Source of the DNA: Coniella vitis
Lineage: Eukaryota; Ascomycota; Sordariomycetes; Diaporthales; Schizoparmaceae
NCBI GenBank assembly: GCA_011317545.1
Contig: WUJK01000003.1
Coordinates: 2,790,001-2,854,000 of the forward strand
Direction: 5' to 3'
Length of the DNA: 64,000 nucleotides
Below, one piece after another: positions 22,326 through 32,898 of this stretch (positions are counted from its first letter, which is position 1; each line of letters opens with the position of its first letter). The notes below the pieces were generated by a model. That model saw only the letters and a list, made by a program, of their open reading frames with translations, was not told the origin of the DNA and ran no database searches. Position numbers and translations under genes: made by a program.

Positions 22326-23244
22326 GCCGGTTCTCGGAGGGGCAGATGGTGGAGATACCCTTTTTCTTTATAGCTCGGTTCATTGATTGAGCATTGCTTG
22401 CATGTACGATATTTATGATGTGACGGAATGGGTATGAGGATAGGAGAATGGCAATTCAGCAATAAGTTCGTTCAACACTTGAGCACGGATTCTTCAACAA
22501 TTGATCATCGCGAAAAACAGTACTGTTAGATATTCGGGCAGCCCCAGTACCTAAAATGTAGAGAGAGTATTTGTTTATATCAAAAGTTCATGAGGGCAAT
22601 ACGTTGAGTTTATTAATTTGATTTTGACAATACTATGTACATTGATCCTGGAAAGCTGTTAAGGCTTGGACCAATACGAGTGGCATCCGCGGAACTGTAG
22701 ATCGATGTGCTGCAAATAAACGCCGATTTCGCACTGTCCCGCGTATAGCCAGTCGTCTGGCCCAATCCTATCTCCCATCATAAAACATGAGGTGTTCTAG
22801 CGTGATCTGTTGAATTCTGGTGCTGCTCAATGCAACGACTGAGGCCAAGCTGGGCGGGCGTGAATGTCTTCCCAAGAATCTGATGGAATCGAAAGCTACC
22901 TAGGTACTTGTACTTACTCAGTACATAGCAGTACTATAGTATATACATAGTAGTGCTATAGCGGGCAGGGATAGAGCTTTATCGATAAGTGCGGGACAGG
23001 GATCATAAAGCTTTTGTACTACTATGTATGGTACCAGCACGTTTCCAGAAGCATCTCGAGCAATCACCCCAACCGAACGGGTCTCGCCATCATCATTGCT
23101 TCGCGCCGATAAATTCCATTGAACCCACCCACGTCGTGCTATATCTTTCTCAACGCGGTAAATGACCTTCTTCTCTTTCTATCTCCTTTTCTTTCTCCTC
23201 TTTCCCCTTTAAAGCGTTTAATTCTGCAACACACACAATCAACC
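22326..23244. other. Intergenic region upstream of HSP78
   Basis: ATIC 3' UTR, then the HSP78 promoter. It contains TACTATGT-type motifs at 22631, 22945 and 23020, AT-rich filler, a heat-shock-element-like array at 23043-23060 and a CT-rich 5' UTR (23163-23215). No gene is supported. Confidence 0.6.
23043..23060. promoter_or_regulatory. Heat shock element upstream of HSP78
   Basis: TTCcaGAAgcATCtcGAG: four units at exact 5-nt spacing, the first two perfect (TTC, GAA) and the next two each with one mismatch. This is the binding pattern of HSF1 trimers. It lies about 185-200 bp upstream of the HSP78 start codon. Confidence 0.65.
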
Positions 23245-25653
23245 ATGTTGTCAAGACGACAAATCCTCACGTCGACCCGGCGCATATCCACCTCGCCGGC
23301 GACAAGACTTACACCACGAACAGCTACGCTTCGGCCACTCACGGCTGGAGCGCTTTATACTTCGACATTGCAATCTTCAATACCACGCACACAAGCGACA
23401 GTAACACCTTCTATTTCCTCTGTCCGCCACTATGCCAACGGCCGCCCACACCCACCAGGTGGCACCCACCGGATGAACATGAGTGGCGAAGAAGAGAAGC
23501 CCGCTCTAGAACAGTACGGTATCGACCTGACAGCCAAGGCAAAAGAAGGCAAACTCGACCCTGTGATTGGGCGAGATTCAGAAATTCAACGGACTATCCA
23601 GGTCCTCTCGCGACGGACGAAGAACAACCCTGTCCTGATTGGCCAGGCCGGAACGGGCAAAACTGCAATCCTAGAGGGTTTGGCACTGCGCATCGTGCGC
23701 GGAGACGTGCCAGAGAGTATCAAGAACAAGCGCGTCATTTCTTTGGATCTGGGCTCGCTCATTGCGGGCGCAAAGTTCCGCGGAGATTTTGAAGAGAGGC
23801 TGAAGAAGGTACTACAAGAGGTGGAGCAGGCCGAAGGCCAGGTGATTCTATTCATTGATGAGCTGCACACGCTCCTTGGTCTCGGCAAGGCCGAGGGCAG
23901 TATCGACGCTTCAAATCTGTTGAAGCCGGCTCTTTCGCGTGGAGAGCTGCAATGCTGCGGCGCTACCACCCTCAACGAGTATCGTCTGATTGAGAAGGAT
24001 GTTGCATTAGCAAGACGGTTCCAGCCAATTCTTGTTAACGAGCCCACGGTTGAGGATACCATCAGCATTCTACGTGGAATTAAGGATAAATACGAGGTGC
24101 ACCACGGTGTACGCATTACAGATGGTGCGTTGGTAGCCGCCGCGACGCTGAGCAACCGCTACATCACGGATCGTTTCCTGCCGGACAAGGCGATTGATCT
24201 GATGGATGAAGCAGCTAGTTCACTCCGGCTACAGCAAGAAAGCAAGCCTGAAGATATCATGAAATTGGACCAAAGAATCATGACAATTCAGATTGAGCTT
24301 GAGAGTCTGAGAAAGGAGTCCGACGTCGCAAGCCGAGAACGAAGAGAAAAGTTAGAGAAAGATCTCGAGAGGCTCCAAAATGAAGTCAAGGAGCTTACCG
24401 AACGGTGGGACAAGGAGCGTGGAGAAATCGAGGCCATCAAGCAGACACAAGCGGACCTCGACCGGGCCAAGATTGAGCTGGATGTCGCTCAGAGAGAAGG
24501 CAATTTCGCGCGGGCTTCGGAGCTGCGCTACAGCGTCATCCCAGCTCTGGAGCAAAAGCTGCCCAAGGAAGGAGAGCAGCCCTCGACGACCAGTTCTGGT
24601 GACACGCTCATTCACGATTCTGTCACACCCGATGATATTGCGACTGTGGTTGCCAGGATTACTGGCATCCCAGTGTCCAAGCTTACAAGCGGCCATATTG
24701 AGAAACTCGTCCACATGGAAGACAATCTACGACAATCTGTCAAGGGCCAAGACGAGGCCCTCAAGGCTGTTGCCAACGCCGTGCGGATGCAGCGCGCAGG
24801 CCTCTCGGGAGACAATCGCCCGCTCGCTTCCTTCTTTTTCCTCGGCCCCACTGGTGTCGGTAAGACGGAGCTCTGCAAGAAGCTCGCCGGTTTCCTCTTC
24901 TCCACTGAGTCGGCCGTCGTGCGGTTCGACATGAGCGAATTTCAGGAAAAGCACACTATTTCTCGCCTCATTGGTGCGCCTTCCGGCTACGTCGGATACG
25001 AAGATGCCGGCCAACTCACCGAACAAGTCCGCCGCAAACCATACGCAGTCCTCCTCTTTGACGAGTTTGAAAAGGCCCACCGCGATATTTCAGCTCTGCT
25101 TCTACAGGTTCTCGACGAGGGCTACCTGACGGACGCGCAGGGCCACAAGGTTGACTTCAAAAACACAATTATTGTCCTGACTTCCAACCTTGGGGCCGAC
25201 ATACTCGTTGGGGCCGACCCCATTCACCCATACACTGAGACAGAGAACGGCGATATCAGCCCAGACGTGAAAAAGGCCGTCCTCGACGTCGTCGCCTCCA
25301 ATTATCCGCCCGAGTTCCTCAACCGTCTTGACGAGTTCATCATCTTTAAGCGCTTATCCCGTGAAGCACTGCGCGACATTGTCGACATTCGCCTGCGTGA
25401 GCTCCAGACGCGTCTCAACGACCGGCGCATTACGCTCGATGTGCCTGATGAGTCGAGAAAGTGGCTTGCGGACAAAGGCTACGACCCCAAGTTTGGTGCG
25501 CGGCCGCTCAATCGGTTGATTACGCATGAGATTGGCAACAAGCTCGCTGATAAAATTATCCGCGGAGAGATGAAGATGAATGACACGGCGGTGGTAACTA
25601 TATCTGCCGACGGCTCAGGCCTGGAGATCACTACCAAGTCAAAGGGGGAGTGA
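23245..25653 (+). CDS. HSP78: Mitochondrial Hsp100/ClpB disaggregase HSP78
   Basis: Intronless, 802 residues from the ATG at 23245 (context AACCATGTTG). The frame stays open 42 codons further upstream, but that part is hydrophobic UTR-like sequence. The N-terminus (MLSRRQILTSTRRISTSPAT) is a matrix presequence ending near RHYANG. The ClpB N-domain is absent, as in yeast Hsp78. NBD1 has Walker A GQAGTGKT (residues 133-140) and Walker B VILFIDELH; the coiled-coil middle domain lies at about 345-440 (LDQRIMTIQIELESLRKES); NBD2 has GPTGVGKTE (534 onwards), VLLFDEFEKAH and sensor-2 GARPLNR. It disaggregates and refolds matrix proteins with mtHsp70 and restores heat-damaged mitochondria. An HSE-like array sits upstream. 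Confidence 0.96.
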   Translation: MLSRRQILTSTRRISTSPATRLTPRTATLRPLTAGALYTSTLQSSIPRTQATVTPSISSVRHYANGRPHPPGGTHRMNMSGEEEKPALEQYGIDLTAKAKEGKLDPVIGRDSEIQRTIQVLSRRTKNNPVLIGQAGTGKTAILEGLALRIVRGDVPESIKNKRVISLDLGSLIAGAKFRGDFEERLKKVLQEVEQAEGQVILFIDELHTLLGLGKAEGSIDASNLLKPALSRGELQCCGATTLNEYRLIEKDVALARRFQPILVNEPTVEDTISILRGIKDKYEVHHGVRITDGALVAAATLSNRYITDRFLPDKAIDLMDEAASSLRLQQESKPEDIMKLDQRIMTIQIELESLRKESDVASRERREKLEKDLERLQNEVKELTERWDKERGEIEAIKQTQADLDRAKIELDVAQREGNFARASELRYSVIPALEQKLPKEGEQPSTTSSGDTLIHDSVTPDDIATVVARITGIPVSKLTSGHIEKLVHMEDNLRQSVKGQDEALKAVANAVRMQRAGLSGDNRPLASFFFLGPTGVGKTELCKKLAGFLFSTESAVVRFDMSEFQEKHTISRLIGAPSGYVGYEDAGQLTEQVRRKPYAVLLFDEFEKAHRDISALLLQVLDEGYLTDAQGHKVDFKNTIIVLTSNLGADILVGADPIHPYTETENGDISPDVKKAVLDVVASNYPPEFLNRLDEFIIFKRLSREALRDIVDIRLRELQTRLNDRRITLDVPDESRKWLADKGYDPKFGARPLNRLITHEIGNKLADKIIRGEMKMNDTAVVTISADGSGLEITTKSKGE

Positions 25654-27428
25654 TTGAGCTTTGGCGGTCCTTGTAACAACATGAATAACCTGACGGGGGA
25701 ATTCTTGCATCAACTTTGTCCTGGCGTTCGTTTAATTTGAGGTGGGAGGTCTGATTTTGGTTTATGTTGCATCGTGTCACATTGAAAAGGGAACAGCATG
25801 TCATTGGCGCTGATTGGGATTGTTATTTCTTCTTCTTCTCTTATGTGGGGTTGTTGTTTCTATCTTGTATATGTATTTTTGAGGTCGAGTAGCTTGGTAT
25901 AGTTTTTTTTTGTTTTCTTAATGAGAGGAGAAATCAAAGACGCAGAATGTTGCTTCAGATTACCAAGGTGTACGAATTTTGGTACTCTATATGTAGAGAT
26001 TTACTCAATCTACTATCTATCCAAGCTCAAGTCTGTTGTTTCTGTTCACTCACGCGTGCGTGATACAATGACCAGATGACCAGACAGCGTGATCAAGCAC
26101 ACCAGAGAACATCATAAACATCACCTGTAGCAGGAGGAATAAAGGCAATACATACTTCAATTACTCCAAGTTCTTGCTGTCGACTGGAGAGTTGAAGCAA
26201 GAGATTACAAGCACCCTTGCAGAGTTGGCACATTAACCAATGAAGGAACAAAGACATATTCGCAAGATTTGAACATACCAAAGACTGTGGCATAATCGGA
26301 TCGCCTTCACAATTTTATTCACTTCAACGGTGCATATCTTCTCCGTTTGCTGCCAGTAGTCAGACCGAAGAGCGAGCTCATCTCATGTACATAACACGGT
26401 AATCAAGAGTGGCAAAAAGTGCCCGCCATCAAATGAAATGTACTACGTACAACTCGTCGTGGCCTGTTCTTTCAGCCGAATAGAGCCTTGGCCAGCCGGA
26501 TCTAATCAACAAAGTCAGCCAATCTAGTAGGTCAAGTACTTAGTCAGTTAGCTCTATCGGTCACGCTGGCCTCAATTTAGACTAACTAACCAACAAAACG
26601 GGGTATCAACTGTTTGACGGTGCTTCGGCTTACTTGACCCTCCTGAAAATCATTATCACTTCGGGGCGCATAGGTGTCGTATATAAAAAGGACGTGACAC
26701 AAGGATGGTGGTGCTTGAATGGTCTCAGACAATGTATTCCGCAAGGCAAAACCTTTTCATCGTCCAACAGGCAGAAAATATTAAGATTCTGACCAACCCC
26801 CGTGAAAGCATACGTCTCCAAGAGGCAATTCTCTATACCAGACAGAAAGGGGTTCGGGAGATAACAATATAGAAAGAAGCAATTAACCAGTCTATGTAGA
26901 GTTTGACAACGAACATGAAATGACTCCTGCTTTGCGACGGGAGTTAGAGAAATGGTGTTATGGACGAACTTCCCTAATCTTCCTCTGCGCGCCAGCGTAA
27001 AGCCCTGAAAGGAGGACGAGGTGTATATAGAGAAGGGCTGAAATGCCGCGAGGCAGCTCAGCCCAAATTCGTGTCGTCCTCCCTCCCCATCTCAGATGCT
27101 GTCGATAAGGTGAAGGGGCCCACGACATTCTTGCAGCGCAAAGGTCAGAACCATTCCACAGATTGTACAAAGATTCCGAGAGCCCCCCATTGCGCCCCTT
27201 CCCGCCCGTCATGCCGCAAGTAAAAACTGAAAAACCAAGCACGCGCAACAACGTTTGACTGCTCCCATAAGCCGTCTCCCTACCATGATTCGCTCATGAT
27301 CCATCACTAGTAGATGCAAAGTTCATGGTATTGGTATCCATGTCTCATGTCATTCGATCGTCGTAAGATTACCCTGTGGATTACAACCGAATTGGCCCCG
27401 GCGGATTGTGTCCCTCAACCATAATCGC
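25654..27428. other. Convergent intergenic region (1.8 kb)
   Basis: 3' flanks of HSP78 and ARF1. T-rich and AT-rich sequence just after HSP78 is 3' UTR-like. No TACTATGT core was found here. Frames of about 60-100 codons on the minus strand (26.1-27.2 kb) lack domains. Confidence 0.55.
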
Positions 27429-28221
27429 TTAGTTCTTGTTCTTGACAACGTTGGAGAGCCACTCGAGACCTTCGTAGAGACCGTCACCGCTGGTGGCGCA
27501 AGTGGATTGGATGTACTAATAAATTGTCAGGACGTGTGCCAAGCGCAATGACGGGAGGTAATCGAGTCTATACGTACCCACTGGCGCGACCGCAAGCTGT
27601 GGAGGCCAAGCTTGTCTGTGATCTCGGCAGCGTTCATGGCATTCTAGAAGAAATTGTCAGCTCAAGCACCGCAAATATTGTCGACTTGAAAGGCGGTGTC
27701 GTCGGGCAGACTACTTACAGGAAGATCTTGCTTGTTGGCAAAGACCAGGAGGGCAGCCTCGCGGAGCTCATCCTCATTCAGCATGCGCTGAAGCTCCTCA
27801 CGAGCCTCAACAACACGGTCACGGTCATTGCTGTCAACGACGAAGATGATACCTTGGGTGTTCTGGAAGTAGTGCCTCCACAGGGGACGGATCTTGTCCT
27901 GACCACCGACATCCCATACGGTGAACGAGATGTTCTTGTACTCGACCGTCTCGACGTTGAAACCTGTATCCCAGAACAGTCAGAGTTAAAGCCTTGTAAG
28001 GAAAAGATGGCCCAGGGAAAGTCATCAATGCGCCAAGATGACCGAACAGGATAAAGAAACGTACCGATGGTTGGGATCGTGGTCACGATCTCACCGAGCT
28101 TCAGCTTGTACAGAATAGTGGTCTTTCCGGCGGCGTCGAGACCGACCATGAGAATTCTCATCTCCTTCTTGCCGATCCATTTCTGGAAGATGCCGGCGAA
28201 GGACGAAAGTGCCATACCCAT
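27429..28221 (-). CDS. ARF1: ADP-ribosylation factor ARF1 (small GTPase)
   Basis: Four exons: complement of 28065-28221, 27719-27963, 27578-27643 and 27429-27515, 184 residues. All three introns have GT/AG ends (GTACGT...CAG, GTAAGT...TAG, GTACGT...TAG) and preserve frame. Gly2 is available for N-myristoylation. The G-box motifs are GLDAAGKT, WDVGGQDKIRPLW, NKQD and CATSGDGLYEG. ARF1-GTP recruits COPI coat and clathrin adaptors to Golgi membranes; it is switched on by Sec7-domain GEFs and off by ArfGAPs. The N-terminal amphipathic helix (MGMALSSFAGIFQKWIGKKE) is a few residues longer than in yeast or human ARF1. The start was taken at 28221 because it gives Met-Gly; in-frame ATGs also occur at 28215 and 28245. 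It lies divergent to EMP24, another early secretory component. Confidence 0.95.
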
Positions 28222-29850
28222 CTTGGCGGTTGTTTGGGAGTTCAACTAGGGATGAAGGATGTTGTTAAAGCGACGAGCGCGTGACCTGAAGCAAGTGTGA
28301 TCGGGTCAGTAAATTGACTGGCTCAAGAGGTTGATTGCACACGACTAAGGCGCGATGATGACAGCAAAAAGTGTGAGGGCGGCGGGCGGCGGTATTGGCA
28401 GCAGGGGGCGATGGCGACAATGAGCTCCAGGCGACGTTGTGGGTGTCGAAGACTAAATAGACGCCACGCAAGTTGATACTCGAGGTTGTGCAGATGACAA
28501 CTATGGCAGGAAAAGAGGATTGGACACGTTTGGCAAGACGAGAGGTCGACAAAGCCAGCGGTTGGCCGCGGTAAGGGGTGCCTGATCCTGGCTAGGCTGG
28601 AAGGCAGGCCAGGTCCTTGCCAGAGCAAAGATGGGCCTCAAGATGTGTCCAGAGACTGGCGTGCCGAGAGCAGCTCAACGATGTCGATGTCGTATAGCCA
28701 GGCAGCGACGGCGAGGGTGCGATGACGGCGATGGGGTGGTGGCTGGTGCTGGCGATGGTGCCGTGCCAATGCCAATGCCAGGAGAGCAGTAACGTGGTGG
28801 AAGTGGCAAGCCCAGACCCAGTGCGAACGTGTCACGATGGGCCGCCCGCAAGACAAGGACAGATAGACAGCAGCAGTGGGATGCGAAGCGCAACAAAACG
28901 GCGTGACTCACCTGGTGATGGACGTCTCGCTTGGGATTGCGAGCCGGGACTGGTTGTGTGATGGCGAGGGCAAGCAGATGGTGATGGCACAGCGCGATGC
29001 TTCGACTTTGGTCGTGGTGCAAGGTACGATTGTCGGTGTGAAGGGAGTAAGTAGGGTAGGAGGAGGGCAGAGGCAGAGGCAAGGTCAGAAAAATAAACGG
29101 GCCTGGCCGCCTGGCTTCTGCTGCCGCGGGCGGGATCAATCAGAACAGAACAGGTTGGTTCTTCCTGGTGCTACATAGTACATAATAGTCCCATAAGCCC
29201 CCCGAGCCCTCGGCTGTGGCCAATCCAACGTGCCCTGAAGGCCCTGCGAGCCCACGCTTCCGCGCTGACTTCAGCGGAGCCCAACAGCGCTAGAGTACGC
29301 TTCAAGTGCCCCCAGGACCAAGAAAGGCATAACTGGACATGGGAGCAGGCTGGCAGGGAAGCCGGGTGGAGTCCCTGTTTTTCCCTGCCCGGCCCGTGCG
29401 CCGCCGCCGCCGCCGCCCTTCAGCGCTTCGCCAGCAGTTCTGTCCAGGGAAGGTCTCCTGAAGGTCACTGCATTCAAGACCACAAGCCTGCCAAGTTGCT
29501 GCTTGGTTTACGGCAAGCCCCCTGGGTCTACCTTATCTACTCGCCTAGCTGCGATTATCTACTCGCGTACCTCCACCGGGAGTTAGGGGTTATCCAGCCT
29601 GCACAGTCAGGCCAGCCACTGCACTTGTAACAGTATCCGGCAGGAATAATTCACCGTCCGGGGGTCCCTGCCGAGGCGGGCTTGCGCGTGTCAGCCTTCC
29701 CAGAGCTTGTGAAGCAGCAAGCTGTCCTCGAATTGGCAGCCTTTCTCCACGAACGCGCACCGCCACCACTACCACCACCACTACCATATCACCGTCGTCG
29801 TCGTCACACGTACGCCCGCCTAATCGCATTCGCGGGGAGAGCCAGACACG
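28222..29850. promoter_or_regulatory. Divergent region between ARF1 and EMP24 (1.6 kb)
   Basis: Both genes read outward from this stretch, which must hold both promoters. It includes a TACTATGT-type motif at 29173 and CCG-repeat-like sequence at 29399-29417. Several unrelated overlapping frames exist, none with a domain. Confidence 0.5.
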
Positions 29851-30650
29851 ATGCAGTTCCTGTCAGCCTCGTCGCTGCTCCTGGCAGCAGCAGGTCTCTT
29901 CTCCTCCACCGTCGTAGCCCACAACATCCAGCTGCCCGCCCACGGCCGCGAGTGCTTCCACGAGCAGCTGCACAAGGATGACAAGATGACCGTGTCATTC
30001 CAGGTTGGCGACAGAGAATTCGGGTCTGCAGGCAACCTGGATATCGACTTCTGGGTATGGAAACCTCACACGCTCCGATTCCGGTGTCCCTCTCATGGAA
30101 AATGAATAGGGCGCAAAAAGAAGTAGTGCAGACACTAACATAGGCACACGTATTGTGTGGTTTATATAGATTTCCAACCCTACGGGCCAGTACGAGGTCT
30201 ATGAAAAATCCGTCTCCAACGGCGATCACTCCTTCACCGCCATGCACGACGGCAAGTTCATCTACTGCTTTGGCAACGATCACTGGGGCGCTTCAAGCAA
30301 GGAGGTATCATTCAACGTCCACGGCATAGTCTACGTCTCTGAGTCGGATACGCCTTCCGACCCATTGGAAGCTGAGGGTATATTTGCTGCAAGATGCTCC
30401 CTCCATGGCTTTAGAGCATGCATACTAATTCAAGGAAACAACAGTCAAGAAACTCTCGGACCTTCTCGCCCAGGTCAAGGACGAGCAATCCTACATTGTC
30501 GTACGCGAGCGCACCCACCGCAACACCGCAGAGAGCACAAACAGCCGTGTCAAGTGGTGGAATGTTTTTATTCTTGGTGTCGTTATCGGCGAGTCCTTGT
30601 TTCAGGTCTGGTGGCTCAGAAGGTTCTTTGAGGTCAAGAGAGTGGTATAA
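29851..30650 (+). CDS. EMP24: p24-family COPII/COPI cargo receptor EMP24
   Basis: Exons 29851-30054, 30170-30377 and 30445-30650, 205 residues. Introns (115 and 67 nt; GTATGG...TAG, GTATAT...CAG) keep frame. The signal peptide is about MQFLSASSLLLAAAGLFSS to VVA. The mature start HNIQLPAHGRECFHEQL is close to yeast Emp24 (HNVLLPAYGRRCFFEDL). The GOLD domain has two conserved Cys (CFHE, IYCFGN). A coiled coil follows (KKLSDLLAQVKDEQSYIVVR), then ERTHRNTAESTNSRVKWW, a membrane helix and the tail RRFFEVKRVV with the FF signal for COPII. The protein cycles between ER and Golgi and packages cargo such as GPI-anchored proteins with Erv25 and Erp partners. Confidence 0.96.
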
Positions 30651-32898
30651 AAAGCAAGAGTATAAAAAGGGCGGGCCTCAAAGTCTCAAAGAGACGACAT
30701 GTACGGACTGTGGTATCAGAATGCTGTTACGGGGATATCTGTAACCTCCAATTGCATATCCTACTATCCACAACATTTGCAACTTTAGTGACAGTAATGA
30801 TGAACGGATTCCTGTACATGGCGGCGAAGATGTTCTCAAGGAAATGCAAACGGGGAACATTTTTGACTGCGCCAAGGTTGCATGTGAGGTTAGATCTTTT
30901 CGTCATTGTTCGTGCTCCCATTGTAGTGGAAGCTGTATACATATATGCGAAGCATCGCATCTTTCATCTCCATGTTCATATAGCCAATAAACCGCCAGGT
31001 TGAAGAAGCTCCCACAGCAGGGTATCGAGTCGTCCTCCTCTACCTCGCGGTCACAGCCCGGTCTCTTAACATGGAATTATTGGGCTTGCCAGCCAATCAA
31101 ATATCTCACCGAGAAAATACCACGGACAATTACCCTCCCATTCATTTCTTGTGAGATGAAGAGAATATTCCCATAGTCTATAGCAGTCAGATTAACTGTA
31201 CTCGCCAGTGGAACGGACTTCGTTGTTCTTCTGTCTGGGGCACCAAAGTGCCTCACTTTGCAATGTTTCCAAGTATGTAAGTTGCAACCTGTTCCTTTAG
31301 TCGCAATGCCTTTAGATATACAGTAGGAGCGTCGTTTGTACATAGTATTGCTCGTTCATATCGTAGTATCCTGCCTTCTATCCGAAGGTCTGTTGCTTCT
31401 ATATTGTGGCTTTGCCTTGCTTTCAACTGTTAGTCAAGAGTGACTAGAATAAGATTTTGTACATCTCCTCCTTCATGGTGTACCGGAGAAACACTATAAC
31501 TTTCATTTACTTACAGTCATGAAGGAGCGTAATATCCTACCGGATGGCATTATTATGACAATAGTAGTAATAATAATAATACTCCACCTTCGAAAAGAAA
31601 ATGCCCGAGTTCAATGTCCTGCCTCAGCTCAAGATCATAACTGACCAAGGAAATCAAACACCATCACGCGTTTACTAAACAGCCAAGGTCGCTGTTCTCT
31701 TCTTCTATTCTTCTTCTTTTTTCTTCTTCTCCAAATGACAGGTGCCTTGTGTCCAGTCCTGCACCCTTCTTCCTGCTCTTTGCCTGCCGATCACATCCCC
31801 TCGCGTTGGCTCTTTTGCTGATAGCACATGTGTGCTCTCAAGACAGCTGATGAGTTTGTGCGACACCTCTGTGATTGAGCTTCATACTGCTGGACTCTGC
31901 GAGCGTCAAATTTTTCCTTTATACGAGAATATGAACCACTATATAGAGCTTGAACCATCGATAACTTATACAGGTTGATGATATTTCTGAAATCTAAGCA
32001 CAAGTCATGCAAGCCTTGGGCCAATTGCAATCCTAAGACAGACAAGAACAAGACAGATAAATACATAAACCAAGTCTATTTATGCACCTCCATTCTATAC
32101 AGTCCTCCGACCAGAGCAAGTCTTTCAAACCCGGCCTTCCCCTCCTATTCATCCAAAGACACAATCATCAAAACAATGAACCAGTAAGGCTTCGAAAAGG
32201 GATATCACGCTGATGCATTTTGCAAACATGGAAAATTCACACAAGTGCAGCAGAAGGGCAAACCGCAAGACCGTCAGCGGCCAATAATAACAACAATAGA
32301 AAAAATTGCCTTGAGTGTATCAATGGTATATTTCCCGCTCATCATCGCATCCCAGTAAAAGAATTGAGACCATACAATCAAGATTTCTCTCTAAAGAAAA
32401 GGAAGAAAAGGCCAAGGCAAGGAATAATCTGCCCCCCCCCATCCCTTGATGCAAGTCGCAATCCATGAAAAAAAAGAAAAAAAAAAGAAGAAGAAAGGAA
32501 TAAAAATATGAGCCCATCATCCAGCTTTCCTGAATGTTGACGCCTAAAACTCCACTGCGCCTCCGTTTGATGTGTCTGTGTGTTGATGTATATGCAACAT
32601 TGGTTCAAATAACCAACAAAACACTTTATGAGCCAAAACACTTCTTGCCGGCGCTGCGTACTTGCTCCATGCTGAGGACTCCCGGTCGACGGGCGGCCGC
32701 TTTTTATAAGACAGGTTTCGGAACCTCGCAACCACCAACGGTCCTTTTCCCCCTTTCAAGTTCATTTGTGAGACTCAGCCTCTTCCTTCCTGGGTCGTGC
32801 TGTATCCAGTCGCTCAACCATTATATATGTCCTTGAAGGTAGTACCATGTATAAACACGTCTTTATCTTCCCCTTTGTATTTTTCACAAGTTCGTGAC
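30651..32898. other. Convergent intergenic region (2.2 kb)
   Basis: 3' flanks of EMP24 and the DUF3405 gene, AT-rich with one TACTATGT-type motif (31340) and an A-rich run (32466-32502). No coding signal could be supported. Confidence 0.5.
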
